In this document: piece after piece, positions 50,455-60,344 of the stretch
Layout of the letters: each line of letters begins with the position of its first letter
Numbering within the stretch: the stretch's first letter is position 1
Assembly: GCA_022606425.2 (NCBI GenBank)
Contig: JAHDVF020000744.1
Coordinates: 62,001 to 126,000 of the forward strand
Length of the DNA stretch: 64,000 nucleotides
Source: Lepidostoma basale
Lineage: Eukaryota > Arthropoda > Insecta > Trichoptera > Lepidostomatidae
Reading direction: 5' to 3'
The notes under the pieces: model-generated
Told to the model about the DNA's origin: nothing
Seen by the model: only the letters and a program-made list of their open reading frames with translations
Database searches by the model: none
Translations under genes and position numbers: made by a program

Positions 50455-50895
50455 TGAAAATTAGAATGGTCTCGTATTTGGGTCATATGCTAAGGGGAGA
50501 AAAATACCACCTCCTTCGACTGATCTCTCTCTCTGGTTTCAATCCTGGAATTGATTTGTAGCAATTTCCGCTATTCTTTTCTTCCATTCTTCCCTGTCTT
50601 GTACGGCTCTTTTGAAATCTGCATATGATGAGCAGCGCACGTCTACCAACAGATCCTCCAGGTACTATCGGCGTGGACGTCCCATAGAGTTTGTCCCCTC
50701 GGTCATACCCTCCGTTATGGCATGCAAGAGGCCTTCTTATTGAATTACATAACCGATAACCTTTCGGACAAGATATTAATACTTCGAATGGGTAAAGTGG
50801 AGGGACGTCGGGGAATTGGTAGAAGCCCTGATCCAAGTGGCGCAGGACAGAGATTCCTTTGCTGCAGTGATCGGTAACTTTAGGAAGACTTGAGA
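50455..50895 (+). pseudogene. LINE RT C-terminus, interrupted
   Basis: SYLGHMLRGEKYHLLRL (50468-50520) and, after an insert, LRMGKVEGRRGIGRSPDP, then AQDRDSFAAVIGNFRKT and a stop with GAGAAGAAC. These are the parts of one family whose intact order is LGHxLRGxKYxLLxLIxxGKIxGRRGxGRxxxSW...AxDR. The related minus copy is at 17880-18095. Confidence 0.65.
50516..50795 (-). mobile_element. Retroelement 3' end nested in LINE
   Basis: The minus strand carries VQDREEWKKRIAEIATNQFQD, a stop, and a CCAGAGAGAGAGAT tail; this is the family of 3690-3790. Flanking CTTCGA on both sides is a plausible short target duplication. The body upstream includes a GGxVGRRALL-like frame of uncertain identity. Confidence 0.6.
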
Positions 50896-51525
50896 AGAAC
50901 AGTGTTGCGGCTAATTATTTATACTAATTTTCTCCTTCAGGGGAACAGCCTGATTATTATTTAGTTATTTAATTTAATATGGACCAACTGCATGTGACAC
51001 ATGGTTAAAAAGTATCACTAAATTACTAAATATCACGAAATTAACTCAGCTCAACATAGATTGATTTGATTGTAATTCTGGAGCAGAGCTCAAGTGGAAG
51101 TGAAAGCATAATTTCCCCGCGCTTTCAATTAATCACGAAGATCATCGGATCGAATAACCCCGACCGTCAAACTTTTAAAGATAATTAAGTAAGCCCCTAA
51201 TCTAGATAGGTTTCTTCGCGTAATTTGAAAATGATTCCTCGATTCTGTTAATCTTTTGTAGACCTGAAAATTATTTACCCAAAATAGAACAACTTTTGTA
51301 ATACATTTTAATGATCCTTAAATTTAAAAATATTTTTTTGTTTTTTTTTCAAAAAGAGCTTCCGCTGTATATGTACGATTGCGTCATTTTTTCCCTTGCG
51401 TAGTTGTATTCAAATAAATCAATATGATATTTAAACTTATTGTAACTATATCGCTTCTAGATGTCATTATGTTAATTGAAATTTCTTCAAAGAAATTCAT
51501 TGTGAATAATAAAAATAATGGTCCA
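50896..51525. other. Host-like DNA
   Basis: Positions 51060-51230 are balanced (CGCTTTCAATTAATCACGAAG, GAATAACCCCGACCGTC). No repeat or gene recognised. Confidence 0.3.
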
Positions 51526-51529
51526 TTGT

Positions 51530-51790
51530 TTTGGCCGAAACACTATGATACTTCAACATTGTTACTGTTTAAATTGAAAACACTGTTATATATCACAATA
51601 TATTTTTATTTACTGAGCGTCGCGACAGCTGTTCCGCCAACCAATGTTGGCATTATCAGGTGTTACAATAAACTGTGTATTGCAACTGTTTATTGTAACT
51701 CCTGATGATGCCAACATCGGTTGGCGAAACAGCTGTCGCGACACTCAGAAAATAAAAATAAATTGTGACATATAACAGTGTTTTAAATTT
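51530..51790. repeat. Penelope-type palindrome, CAGCTG family, both arms
   Basis: The left arm reads inward from the family end TTTTGGCCGAAACACTATG through GTCGCGACAGCTGTTCCGCC and CATTATCAGGTGTTACAATA. The right arm starts ATTGTAACTCCTGATGATGCC and runs to AACAGTGTTTTAAATTTTAAC. The arms are diverged (about 85-90% by eye), so this is not an assembly fold-back. The half-elements at 20-190 and 25346-25515 equal the right arm plus the end. Confidence 0.8.
51692..51760 (+). ncRNA. Hammerhead ribozyme motif, C3/G8 type
   Basis: The core CTGATGA is at 51702-51708, extra T, stem II GCCAAC (51710-51715) with GTTGGC (51720-51725), loop ATCG, GAAA (51726-51729), stem III ACAGCTGT, cleavage after C51737. 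The distal stem I is TTTATT with AATAAA. On the opposite arm (minus strand, 51618-51655) the core is CTGATAA and the box is GGAAC, so only one arm is consensus-complete. Confidence 0.75.
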
Positions 51791-51977
51791 TAACATTAAT
51801 AAAAATAATGATAAAATAATTTAAAAAAAACGGATCGAAGCCGGTTGCTTCATGCGAAAATTTAAAAGATGAAATGTTTGTTTATCTATTTTAGTGTTAT
51901 TCAACTTATAATTTATGGTGTTTTTGTATCTACTCTTATGTATGGCTATGGAGCTAGCAAAAAATTATGAAATAAGT

Positions 51978-52215
51978 ACATATTAACGATGTAAATGGAA
52001 CAATAAATGGAGGAATATTGAAGAAAATGCGACATTACCAATAAATCAAATATTAAATGTCGACCGTGTGAGGAGTTGGAGAAATCGACGTGCGTGCATG
52101 ACACGATGTATAAATGTTGAGGAATTGAGATAAATATGCTAGGAAATAAAAGTGTGGTAGTCCATTATTTCTGCCTACCCCCTTCTTCAGCTTGATGGTT
52201 AATAAGTTAGTAAGT
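51978..52215 (+). pseudogene. RTE 3' fragment, TTAG subfamily
   Basis: AACGATGTAAATGGAACAAT, ATTAAATGTCGACCGTGTG, CGTGCGTGCATGACACGATG and GTGGTAGTCCATTATTTCTG, then CTTGATGGTTAATAAGTTAG. It lies immediately upstream of, and opposite to, the large RTE copy. Confidence 0.8.
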
Positions 52216-52221
52216 TCATTT

Positions 52222-52268
52222 AGTATCTACCGGTTTCGGCAGCTTACTGTCACTTTCTAGTTCTCACG
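52222..52268 (-). ncRNA. Decayed hammerhead-like motif, ACCGGT stem III
   Basis: The minus strand reads CTAGAAAGTGACAGTAAGCT then GCCGAAACCGGTAGAT: stem II CAG with CTG around TAAG, GAAA and palindromic ACCGGT with A17. The core (AGAAAG) departs from the consensus. It resembles the palindrome at 42533. Confidence 0.35.
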
Positions 52269-52395
52269 TCGAAACAAGCTAGTTAATTAAAATTTAATAT
52301 GCGTTTTGAAGATATAATATCTGCATATATATTTATTTTAACTGACTTGAACGAATATGTAAATCTACATATTAAATATTTAATACAAATTAAAA

Positions 52396-55300
52396 CAAAA
52401 CAAAAACAAACAAACAAAAACCATCACGCCGTTTCCCCGCAGGGGTAGGTAGAGAGAATGGACCGCCACACTACTCTATCCTGGCACACCTCTCTAGCTT
52501 CCTCCACATTCATACATCGAGTCATACACGCACGTCGATTCTTCCGGCTTCTGACATGACCAACTTTTAATATTTGATTAATTTGGTCATGCCATGTTTC
52601 CTCGGTCTACCTCGACTCCTTACTCCATTTACATTGTTAACGTATACTTTTTTAACCATTCTTTCTTCACCCATGCGCTCCATATGTCCGAACCAACGCA
52701 GCGAACCTTTCATAATTTTGTTCATAATACCTTCTTTCGCTCTACACTCCTTCCTAATATCAGCATTTGAGATTCTGTCGTACATCGTTCTACCACACAT
52801 ACGTCTTAGGGACCTCATCTCTACCGCATTTATTCTGCTCTCATCTTTCTTCTGCCAGTTCCATGCTTCGCTTCCATACATAAGGGTTGGAACCAGAACT
52901 CCATTGTGAACGGCCATTTTCGCTTTCATTGATAAATTCTTGTTTCCAATAACTACTTTTAAAGCTCCATTCACTTTGTTACCCGCACCAACCCTTCTTT
53001 CAATATCACTGTCCGTTCGGCCATCCGCTGTGAACATGCTACCTAAATACACAAATTCGCTCACCTGTTCCAAGTTCTCTTCATTTACACTTATATTACA
53101 AACTGTCATTTGCTCTTCCCTTTCAAAAACTAACACCTTTGACTTTCCGACATTCATCATTAAATCGTTCGACTTGCATACCTCATACATTCTCGACACC
53201 AAGACTTGTAATTCGTCCGCACTATCCGCAACGAGAACGGCATCGTCCGCGTAAAGCAGACAGTTTACAGACATATCACTCATCTTAGCACCAGCATTTA
53301 TACCTTTAAGTTCTTTCATACACTTGTCCATATACAGATTGAACAACCAAGGGGACATCACACAGCCCTGCTTAACACCCTTCGTGATATCAAACCAGGC
53401 CGTGATGTCCCCATTTACCCTAACACTGGCAGTGCTCCCTTCGTAGAGAGAAGCAACCGCCCGTATCAGTTTTGTGCTTACTCCGTATTCGGACAAGATT
53501 GACCACAGTTTTTCTCTGTTCACTCGATCATAGGCTTTTTGCAAATCGATAAACGCACAGAAAAGCTTACGGTTTTTGGCCATAAACTTCTCCGCAAGCG
53601 TTCGAAGTGCAAAAATCTGATCCATACAACCTCTTCCGGTCATAAAAGCGCCTTGAACATCCCATACTCTTTCAGTCGTCGTCTTTTTTACTCTTTCTAT
53701 TAAAATTCGACCGTAGAGTTTACCAACGGCGCTTAATAGACTTATTGCCCGGTGATTTCCACAGTCCATACGAGACCCCTTTCCCTTATAAAGAGGCATG
53801 ATAACAGCCCTCCTCCAGTCGAGCGGCGTATATCCCTCCTCTAAACACTGGTTAAAGAGTCTATATAACCATGCTGAAACCACCGGCCCACCGTTTTTGA
53901 TAAACTCTAAGGCTACACAGTCATATCCGACAGCTTTTCCACCTTTCATACATCTTACAGCACTTACTATCTCGTTCAAATTTATTTCAGTAATTTCACT
54001 TCCGCTGTTCGTGCAACTCTCATTTGTAAAGCTCATTCTTATTGAATCTTCAGTCATTTCACTGCCATACATATCTTTAAAGTACTCCATCCATCTTCCT
54101 TGTATACTTTTGAAATCAGTAATCATTCTTCCCTCACTACTTAAAATTGCTTTCGCACAACCACTTTCGGGAGGATTTCGGGCTTTTTTGACTTCCTTCC
54201 AGAACATTTTTATGTTGCTCTGGAAGTGATTCGTCATCTTAAGTCCATCATCCTCCTTCAGTTTATCCTTTTTCGCTCTCACTTTCAACTTGACGTTCAT
54301 CTTGCAAACTTTGTACGCTTCTTTCGCTCTTTGATATTTCACGCAATCACTTTTATCCACAGACAACATATTTAACCATGCATCCTTCTTTTCTTTAACA
54401 AGATTTTTTATACAGTCATCCCACCAAGCATCTCCATTTCTCCTCCCTTGCACACATGTACCACATACCTCTTTCGCTGCTTCACATAGACTTTCTTTCA
54501 GTTTCTTCCAGGTCTCATCTATGCTTATACATTCCGATTCTCGATCACTAAGCCTATCATTCACTTTCATCATAAAACTCTCTTTTACGCCATCGTTTTG
54601 TAGTTTTTCAACTTTTACTCTAGACGGGGCGGTCACTGTCTTGTTCCTCTTGGTGCGCCAGCCTCGGAACAAATTTACCTTTGTTACCACCAAAAAGTGG
54701 TCTGTTCCGAGTTCGGCCCCTCTGAACACTCTGGTATCTACAGTGTCCGCCCGTAATCTAGAGTCCACGATGACGTAATCGATCGTCGTCCTTTCATTTC
54801 CTCTCTCCCATGTATACTGGTGGATCCTCTTATGGTCAAACATCGTGTTTGACACAAAGAGGCTCCACTCCAGGCACACACCAAGCAATCTCTTTCCATT
54901 ATCATTCGTTCTACTATCACCATACTTTCCGAGACATTCTTCATAACCAGCCCTTTGAATTCCTACCCATCCATTCAAATCTCCTGCTATAATAATTCTT
55001 TCGTTCGCATTTTTACTCGCTGCTATCTCGTTTACTCTATCCCAGAACTCATCTTTCACAGCTTCATCTTCGCTATTAACAGGAGCATACCCAATTATGA
55101 GTAGTACTCTTGTCAATCCAATTTTGAAGCGGATCCACATTAGTCTAGGATTCACACATTCGTATCCTTTCATGCATTCTATCATCCTAGGAGCTAAAAT
55201 TGCTGCCACACCCTGGCCTCCTCTTTTTTCTTGTGGTACCCCTGACCACAAGACGACCTTATCCCCATGCTCTCTGGATCCACACTCTTTAACCATGCAT

Positions 55301-55500
55301 TCAGTCACACACAGAATATTTAAACATTTATTCTCAAATTCATCGCACATCTCATTTAACTTCCCTTCCATACCTCCTCTTATGTTCCAAGTACCGATAC
55401 GGCACTCCACTCTCCTCTGTTCGCCCCCGCGGGAAAAGCGACGTGATGGGTGGCGGACCTCATCGCCGTCTCCAGGCATTTACCCGCATCAACTTACAAA
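52396..55500 (-). mobile_element. RTE-type non-LTR retrotransposon, near full length
   Basis: A single long coding unit on the minus strand plus a 3' end CGGCGTGATGG and a tail of GTTT units (AAAC on the plus strand, 52390-52422). It is the longest member of the family that yields about 14 shorter copies in the window. The exact 5' end is not visible; the reading frame starts at 55479, and sequence to about 55500 may belong to it. No target duplication was identified. Confidence 0.9.
52567..55479 (-). CDS. RTE endonuclease-reverse transcriptase (C-terminus frameshifted)
   Basis: A 970-residue frame with an apurinic-type endonuclease followed by reverse transcriptase, which together would perform target-primed insertion. 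Endonuclease motifs: GTWNIRG (29-35), catalytic E60, GDLNGWVG (166-173), D234 in TIDYVI, and GTDH (258-261). RT motifs: FIDLQKAYD (about 643-651), GVKQGCVMSPWLFN, and LLYADDAVLVA with the catalytic YADD at 743-746. The C-terminal YLGSMF..RRVGAGNKVNG, MYGSEAWNWQ and IMKGSLRWFGHM blocks follow. A one-T deletion in the run near 52597-52599 shifts the last residues: GRPRKHGMTKLIKY replaces GRPRKTWHDQINQILKV and about 45 C-terminal residues, present in the copy at 26040, are lost. Otherwise it is open throughout, so this is a young copy. Confidence 0.92.
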   Translation of the reverse strand: MPGDGDEVRHPSRRFSRGGEQRRVECRIGTWNIRGGMEGKLNEMCDEFENKCLNILCVTECMVKECGSREHGDKVVLWSGVPQEKRGGQGVAAILAPRMIECMKGYECVNPRLMWIRFKIGLTRVLLIIGYAPVNSEDEAVKDEFWDRVNEIAASKNANERIIIAGDLNGWVGIQRAGYEECLGKYGDSRTNDNGKRLLGVCLEWSLFVSNTMFDHKRIHQYTWERGNERTTIDYVIVDSRLRADTVDTRVFRGAELGTDHFLVVTKVNLFRGWRTKRNKTVTAPSRVKVEKLQNDGVKESFMMKVNDRLSDRESECISIDETWKKLKESLCEAAKEVCGTCVQGRRNGDAWWDDCIKNLVKEKKDAWLNMLSVDKSDCVKYQRAKEAYKVCKMNVKLKVRAKKDKLKEDDGLKMTNHFQSNIKMFWKEVKKARNPPESGCAKAILSSEGRMITDFKSIQGRWMEYFKDMYGSEMTEDSIRMSFTNESCTNSGSEITEINLNEIVSAVRCMKGGKAVGYDCVALEFIKNGGPVVSAWLYRLFNQCLEEGYTPLDWRRAVIMPLYKGKGSRMDCGNHRAISLLSAVGKLYGRILIERVKKTTTERVWDVQGAFMTGRGCMDQIFALRTLAEKFMAKNRKLFCAFIDLQKAYDRVNREKLWSILSEYGVSTKLIRAVASLYEGSTASVRVNGDITAWFDITKGVKQGCVMSPWLFNLYMDKCMKELKGINAGAKMSDMSVNCLLYADDAVLVADSADELQVLVSRMYEVCKSNDLMMNVGKSKVLVFEREEQMTVCNISVNEENLEQVSEFVYLGSMFTADGRTDSDIERRVGAGNKVNGALKVVIGNKNLSMKAKMAVHNGVLVPTLMYGSEAWNWQKKDESRINAVEMRSLRRMCGRTMYDRISNADIRKECRAKEGIMNKIMKGSLRWFGHMERMGEERMVKKVYVNNVNGVRSRGRPRKHGMTKLIKY

Positions 55501-55980
55501 CTACCTTAAAATTAGTTACATTATATTATTTATACACATTTTAACATTTCAAAATATCCTATACAAAATAAAACAATTTACAGTAAATTTACAGTATAAA
55601 CACAAACTTTTCTAAGAAATAAATACTAATTGTGGGTTTTACCAAAATAAAATTAAAATTATAGTTCTTTGAACGCACAAATTTCTTGGAATTATAATAA
55701 ATAAATTTGGTCAGGAGACGGTGGCTTTAGCAATCATCCTCGGCGCATGAAGAGGTGTGCTTGATGATGATGAAGGGGATGGATGCCGAAGATGTTGGTT
55801 GTAGCACGTACTAAACGCTGTTGAAGATGATGGGAAATCCAAGAGCGGTATTGACATTTTCGAGGCCATCACGCTTCCTCGGAGTGGATTGAGCCGGCAT
55901 GAGCTTCTTGGGTGGCGGTGTGTAGGCATACGATGAAGTAATAGAAACTACAGATACGAGTACGTAGAATACTGTAGACG
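55501..55980. other. Unassigned; simple-rich segment
   Basis: Positions 55710-55930 are GC-richer with GATGATGATGAAGGGGAT and CTTCTTGGGTGGCGGTG. The reverse frame of 72 codons is serine and histidine rich and resembles nothing I know. Confidence 0.3.
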
Positions 55981-55984
55981 GAGA

Positions 55985-56165
55985 CAAATTAAAATATCTG
56001 TTTTCTAGAAGTTCTATTATATTTTATGGGAATGACATATTTTACCATGCATAAGCATTAACAAATATTTGATTATACTCAAAACATTTGTAAATGCCTT
56101 GTCAAGGCGAAATATGTCATTCCTATCAATATAATAAAAATTCTAGAAAACAGACGTTTCTAAAA
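55985..56165. repeat. Palindromic repeat, TCTAGAA family
   Basis: The arms contain CTGTTTTCTAGAAG, GGGAATGACATATTTTACC and AATGCCTTGTCAAGGCG, TATGTCATTCC, AATTCTAGAAAACAGACG. On the plus strand stem II is unusually good (GCCTT with AAGGC), but the core is TTGTAAA (56088-56094) and the box is GAAAT. Confidence 0.75.
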
Positions 56166-57440
56166 ATTTAAAACAATAATTTAAACCGAAACTATTTATC
56201 TATTGAACATTGTTGAATTAATGTTTTTGTTTTATTAATACATATCTATAAGTGAGCAAATATTTTAGAAGTGGAAGGTTATAAGAATGGGCATTATAAT
56301 ATAATAGTTTTCGTATGGAAGAAGATGGAAAAAGTTAATGATAATTCAAGAGTTCCTATTGCTTAATGTGTTCTGTGAACCATATATTTTTCCGCCCGAG
56401 TTATATTTATGTAATATAAATCGATTTATAAGAACTATTCGAATTACTCAATAAGAAACTTCCGAAATTCCACGCTTTCCTCAATAATTTTCCTTTGTTT
56501 TACTAAAACAGATATTCGACGAAATTCAGACCGTCCAAAAAGTTGTGTAATTTTGTTAAAGTGAATTGTCTCAAGCATAATAGACTTTTTTGGCCTTTTC
56601 GGAATAAAGGAAACACAAAGAAATATTTGCAAATTAATTTGGACGTCCTTAGAGTATGAAAGTTAGTAATTTGATTTCGTAAAAATGTCGAAATGGAAAT
56701 GGGTGAAAATTTCAAGTGCTTTATTTGAGTTTTAGGCGAAACTTTGAGGGCTGCATTAAAATACGTTGTTTGGGATATCTGCTAAATATTGATGAATATC
56801 GATTGGGACTCTGCTAAGCGTGAGAGATAAAGGAATTCTTTGTTTTGAAAAGTTTTTTAATTTTCTGCTCCTGTTTACTTATTAATTTCATTGATGTTAA
56901 AATTTTACTTCATAGAAATCTAGTAAATTCATAGATATGTTAACCTTTTTCACCGATCAAAAATTTGGGATTTTAAATCGGAAAAATAAGAAACGGAAAA
57001 ACATCCATAGCTAATCCCCCTAATCATTTATAATTTAAGTTAATAATTATAATAATTGAGATTTATTTGCTGAAAACATTTAAAAAAACATCTGGCAACG
57101 CTCACGGAACGGGCATAGGTCCACTCTGGTTGCAAGACCGAGAGCTACTGCCGGCGTTAGTGAGAACATTGAGCTCCTCGCGCTTCCAAATTGAAGTATG
57201 CAAGAGTGAGATGCGAATATAGTGTCGCGCACTCACACATCGTTGTTTATACGTGAATTTGTTTTCGATGTTCACAAAATACCTCCGATATACCCGATAA
57301 ATTCTGATTATTATTATTATTTTTTAAATCAATGCGTAAATATATTACGGAGGAATACCTAAAATCTTAACCTTGTATTTATTATATTTATAGAGATATT
57401 GATGGTTATTAGAAGCAACGTGTAGAAGATACTCATCATT
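56166..57440. other. Unassigned, with a GC-richer patch
   Basis: Positions 57090-57250 (GGCAACGCTCACGGAACGGG, GAGCTACTGCCGGCGTTAG) stand out in composition. No frame or repeat recognised elsewhere. Confidence 0.3.
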
Positions 57441-57444
57441 GAGA

Positions 57445-57545
57445 AGGGAGGCTTAAATCATAGTGTCGAAGCGGAGGACAGGAGAAGTTGGTGGCGAAGA
57501 ATAAGGGAAGCTAAGCCTCGATATGAACTGTAGGGTCATCGAAGA
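57445..57545 (+). mobile_element. LINE 3' end
   Basis: NHSVEAEDRRSWWRRIREAKPRYEL and a stop, followed by CATCGAAGAAGATAAC. The DRxxWRRxxxEAKxRY block is a common insect LINE C-terminus. Confidence 0.6.
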
Positions 57546-58630
57546 AGATAACTATATATTAATATTTTTAAGAACTATGTTACATATGTAGGAACTCAAG
57601 GATACGGGAAATATTTAAGGTCGAAGATATCGTTTGGTGGGAGAGGCAAAGGAGAAAATATTGGTATATACACATGATACCAATATATCCATCCAGACTC
57701 CCTCTCATTATGTTGCACGTGTAATAGCTCTCTCCTTACTTTCGGCTAGTCATAGAGAGCGGACCCTTTGTCTCAAGGTTTACACGCAGAATTCCCTCTG
57801 GCTGCTGTCATTCGATTAGGGACGGGTGGAAAGTAAAAGAAATTGTGGAATACATTGAAGGTTTATTCTACAAGTTAAAATATAAAAATAATCTAGAGGC
57901 TAGAGATCTCGTTCAATACAATATTTCTACAAAATTTGCTACCACGGGGCCGGATCATTACGAGGCAGGATTTCCACGTGGCAGGATTACCATGAAGTCC
58001 ATCTTGAGGGTTAGGGGAGGCACAAATGAATATGAACGGAGTTACCTGACTTTTAAACGAGGCTGGTGCCCGGCATGAATCGGCGAGGTTATCTACGCTG
58101 TCTGGACATGGTGGGCGACAACACGTGGGTGGCGATTCGCGGGAGCCAAGGAAGGCTCAGACCGTGGCGAATGGTATCAACTGACGCAAGATCGAACGTG
58201 ATGAACGGCATTAAAGTTGATATGCACTTTAGGAATCGCCATTGTGCAGTACAATGTCACAAAAGATCTGAAAAATGCCACGAATTTTATGGGCACGCTG
58301 GCAAGTACCAGAAATACCCTACTCGATGGCGGATGTAGCTGGATGGAAATGGATTATTCCATGGCCGGGAAAATCACGAATCGAAACGGCGATCCTTCAA
58401 TCGATTCGGCCATCTTGACAGGTTGGACAGAAGTGAAGTGTGCGGCAGAGGGCGCGCGCATAGGGGTGAATATAGCGGCGAATCCGCGAAGCAGGCGTGA
58501 ACAGGACAGTCTAGGGTAGCACTTTGGCGGTAAAAACAGGGAACTAGTGATTTGAATGAAGTTGAGCTGAGCCCGGAATATTAAAATAATTATTTAAATA
58601 TAACGGCCAAAGAAATCGTATTGGTAACAT
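57546..58630. other. Unidentified GC-rich island
   Basis: From about 57850 to 58530 the sequence is close to 50% GC, unlike its surroundings. Overlapping plus frames (57845-58078, 58066-58338, 58217-58519) give peptides such as GRITMKSILRVRGGTNEYERSY and NRRGYLRCLDMVGDNTWVAIRGSQGRLRPW, which I do not recognise. It could be the 5' region of an unknown retroelement, a host exon with decay, or foreign DNA. The abrupt edges favour an inserted element. Confidence 0.4.
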
Positions 58631-58636
58631 TACACA

Positions 58637-58770
58637 CGGCCAACACCAAGGCAGGAGACTCCCGGGCAGACCGTTAGATGGATCGATAGCTGGTAGGCGT
58701 CCTCGCAGGAGGCCAATTCCTCTTTAGAATCAGGCCACAAGGTCTACATTTAATGAAAAAGAATTAAGCA
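58637..58770 (+). mobile_element. LINE 3' end (same family as 7823-8265)
   Basis: CACGGCCAACACCAAGG, CCGGGCAGACCGTTAGATGG, CGTCCTCGCAGGAGGCCAAT and GGCCACAAGGTCTACATTTA match the end of the minus-strand copy at 7823. The tail is AATGAAAAAGAATT. Confidence 0.65.
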
Positions 58771-60340
58771 TAGAGTATTACTCACATTAATAATATATAT
58801 TTTTTAAATATTATAGTATGGTTTGTATCTGCTTGCATTATAAATTGATATTTAAATATAATTAAATACACTTTTGATACAATACATTACTATTATTTGC
58901 ATTTAAATTTATTTAATATGAATTTAAACACATATTTTCAATATGTTCAATTTTATTTTAATTGTGTGACATACATTGCTTTTTGCAAAAGCATTTTGCA
59001 TATTAATTATTAAGAATGAAGTTTTACATCCTTGTTCAAGAAAAAATAGATACGGTAATTTTATCAAACTCTCTACGTAAGTTAATATTATTGTCTTTTA
59101 AAAAGTTTAATATTTCATTATCTTTAGGATCAACTGCTAATTTGAAATTTATTATAAAAAATAAAAATAAATGCCACAGTGAATTTATCTTAATATTAAA
59201 TCGATAATAGTATTATATTATATAACTCAATAACAATATTTTGATAAAGTACCTATCTAATAAAACAATTGAGGGGTGAAAATTCTGTAATGGATTTGGT
59301 TTTCCAACAAACCATTTATCCAGAAAAAGGCTTTCGCAGCATTTCCTCCCTCTCCTCCTGAACGAGGTTATCTTTTCCAAAAGATATCAACCCTTACTGT
59401 CTTCTCCATGCCCACATTAATTGAAATCAATTCTAAGATAAATAGAACGAATTATCCGTGATATATTTCAGTTTTCGCCCGTAACGGAGGGGGATGAAAT
59501 GTTTCTTACTATAGAGATATATTGTTCGTTTAACTTAGATGACATTCAGATTAATTTCCGAAGGCTGTTGAAGAGAAGATATATTACAAGATAGATGTAC
59601 ATCAGAACGCAATATATCAGTATCAAATACAAAGCGTTGGTTAATGCCAATAACTTATGATATTTTATCAATATTAACTTTGTGTTCAGAAATTATTACT
59701 AAAATTTGTTATAAGGGTAACATTTTACTTTTTACCGCTGATTGTTTTGTACTGCAAACCGTTTTTATACTATCAATAAATTATTTACTTTTTCATTTTG
59801 AAACACTAATATTATACGACAATTTATTTTTTAGTTGTTTTACGGATTTGTCGCGAAAGCTTTTTTGATAACCAATGTTGACATCATCATGTTTTGCTAA
59901 CAATAAAAAAAACGTGTTTAAATATAACTTATTAACAAAACTTTAATGCACCATATTTATTGCGTATGTTACAAATATAGACATATGAGACTTTATTTTT
60001 TAAAGTGGAATAGTTACACTTTTGAAAAAAAATGGTTAATAGTAATTTTGGTAAGGTATTGATAAACTCTTTTAATATTTATAATTATACATTCATGGAC
60101 CACGACTTTTTATAATAATTAATCAATGAAAATAGTGTATAATATAAAGCCAATGTTTGTACAAAAGTGGACTTAATTTACGTTTTGCTTTAATTTCTTA
60201 CAGTATAGTATTATAGAAAAATGAATAAGTCCATTAGAAGCTAAAATAACGTATATTTTGTTAAACAATTAAAATAATCTTTATATCATTTTAAAGCTAA
60301 ACAAAATTATAGAAGTATGAACATCGACCAAATTGTTTAT
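58771..60340. other. Mostly AT-rich, one palindrome-family scrap
   Basis: Positions 59868-59905 (ACCAATGTTGACATCATCAT) are part of the CAGCTG-family motif in reverse. Positions 59270-59560 are host-like. No gene recognised. Confidence 0.35.
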
Positions 60341-60344
60341 AACA

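Noticed and set aside
55711..55929. Host coding exon on the reverse strand
   Set aside because: Low-complexity His/Ser-rich frame, no recognisable domain, no splice signals I would trust.
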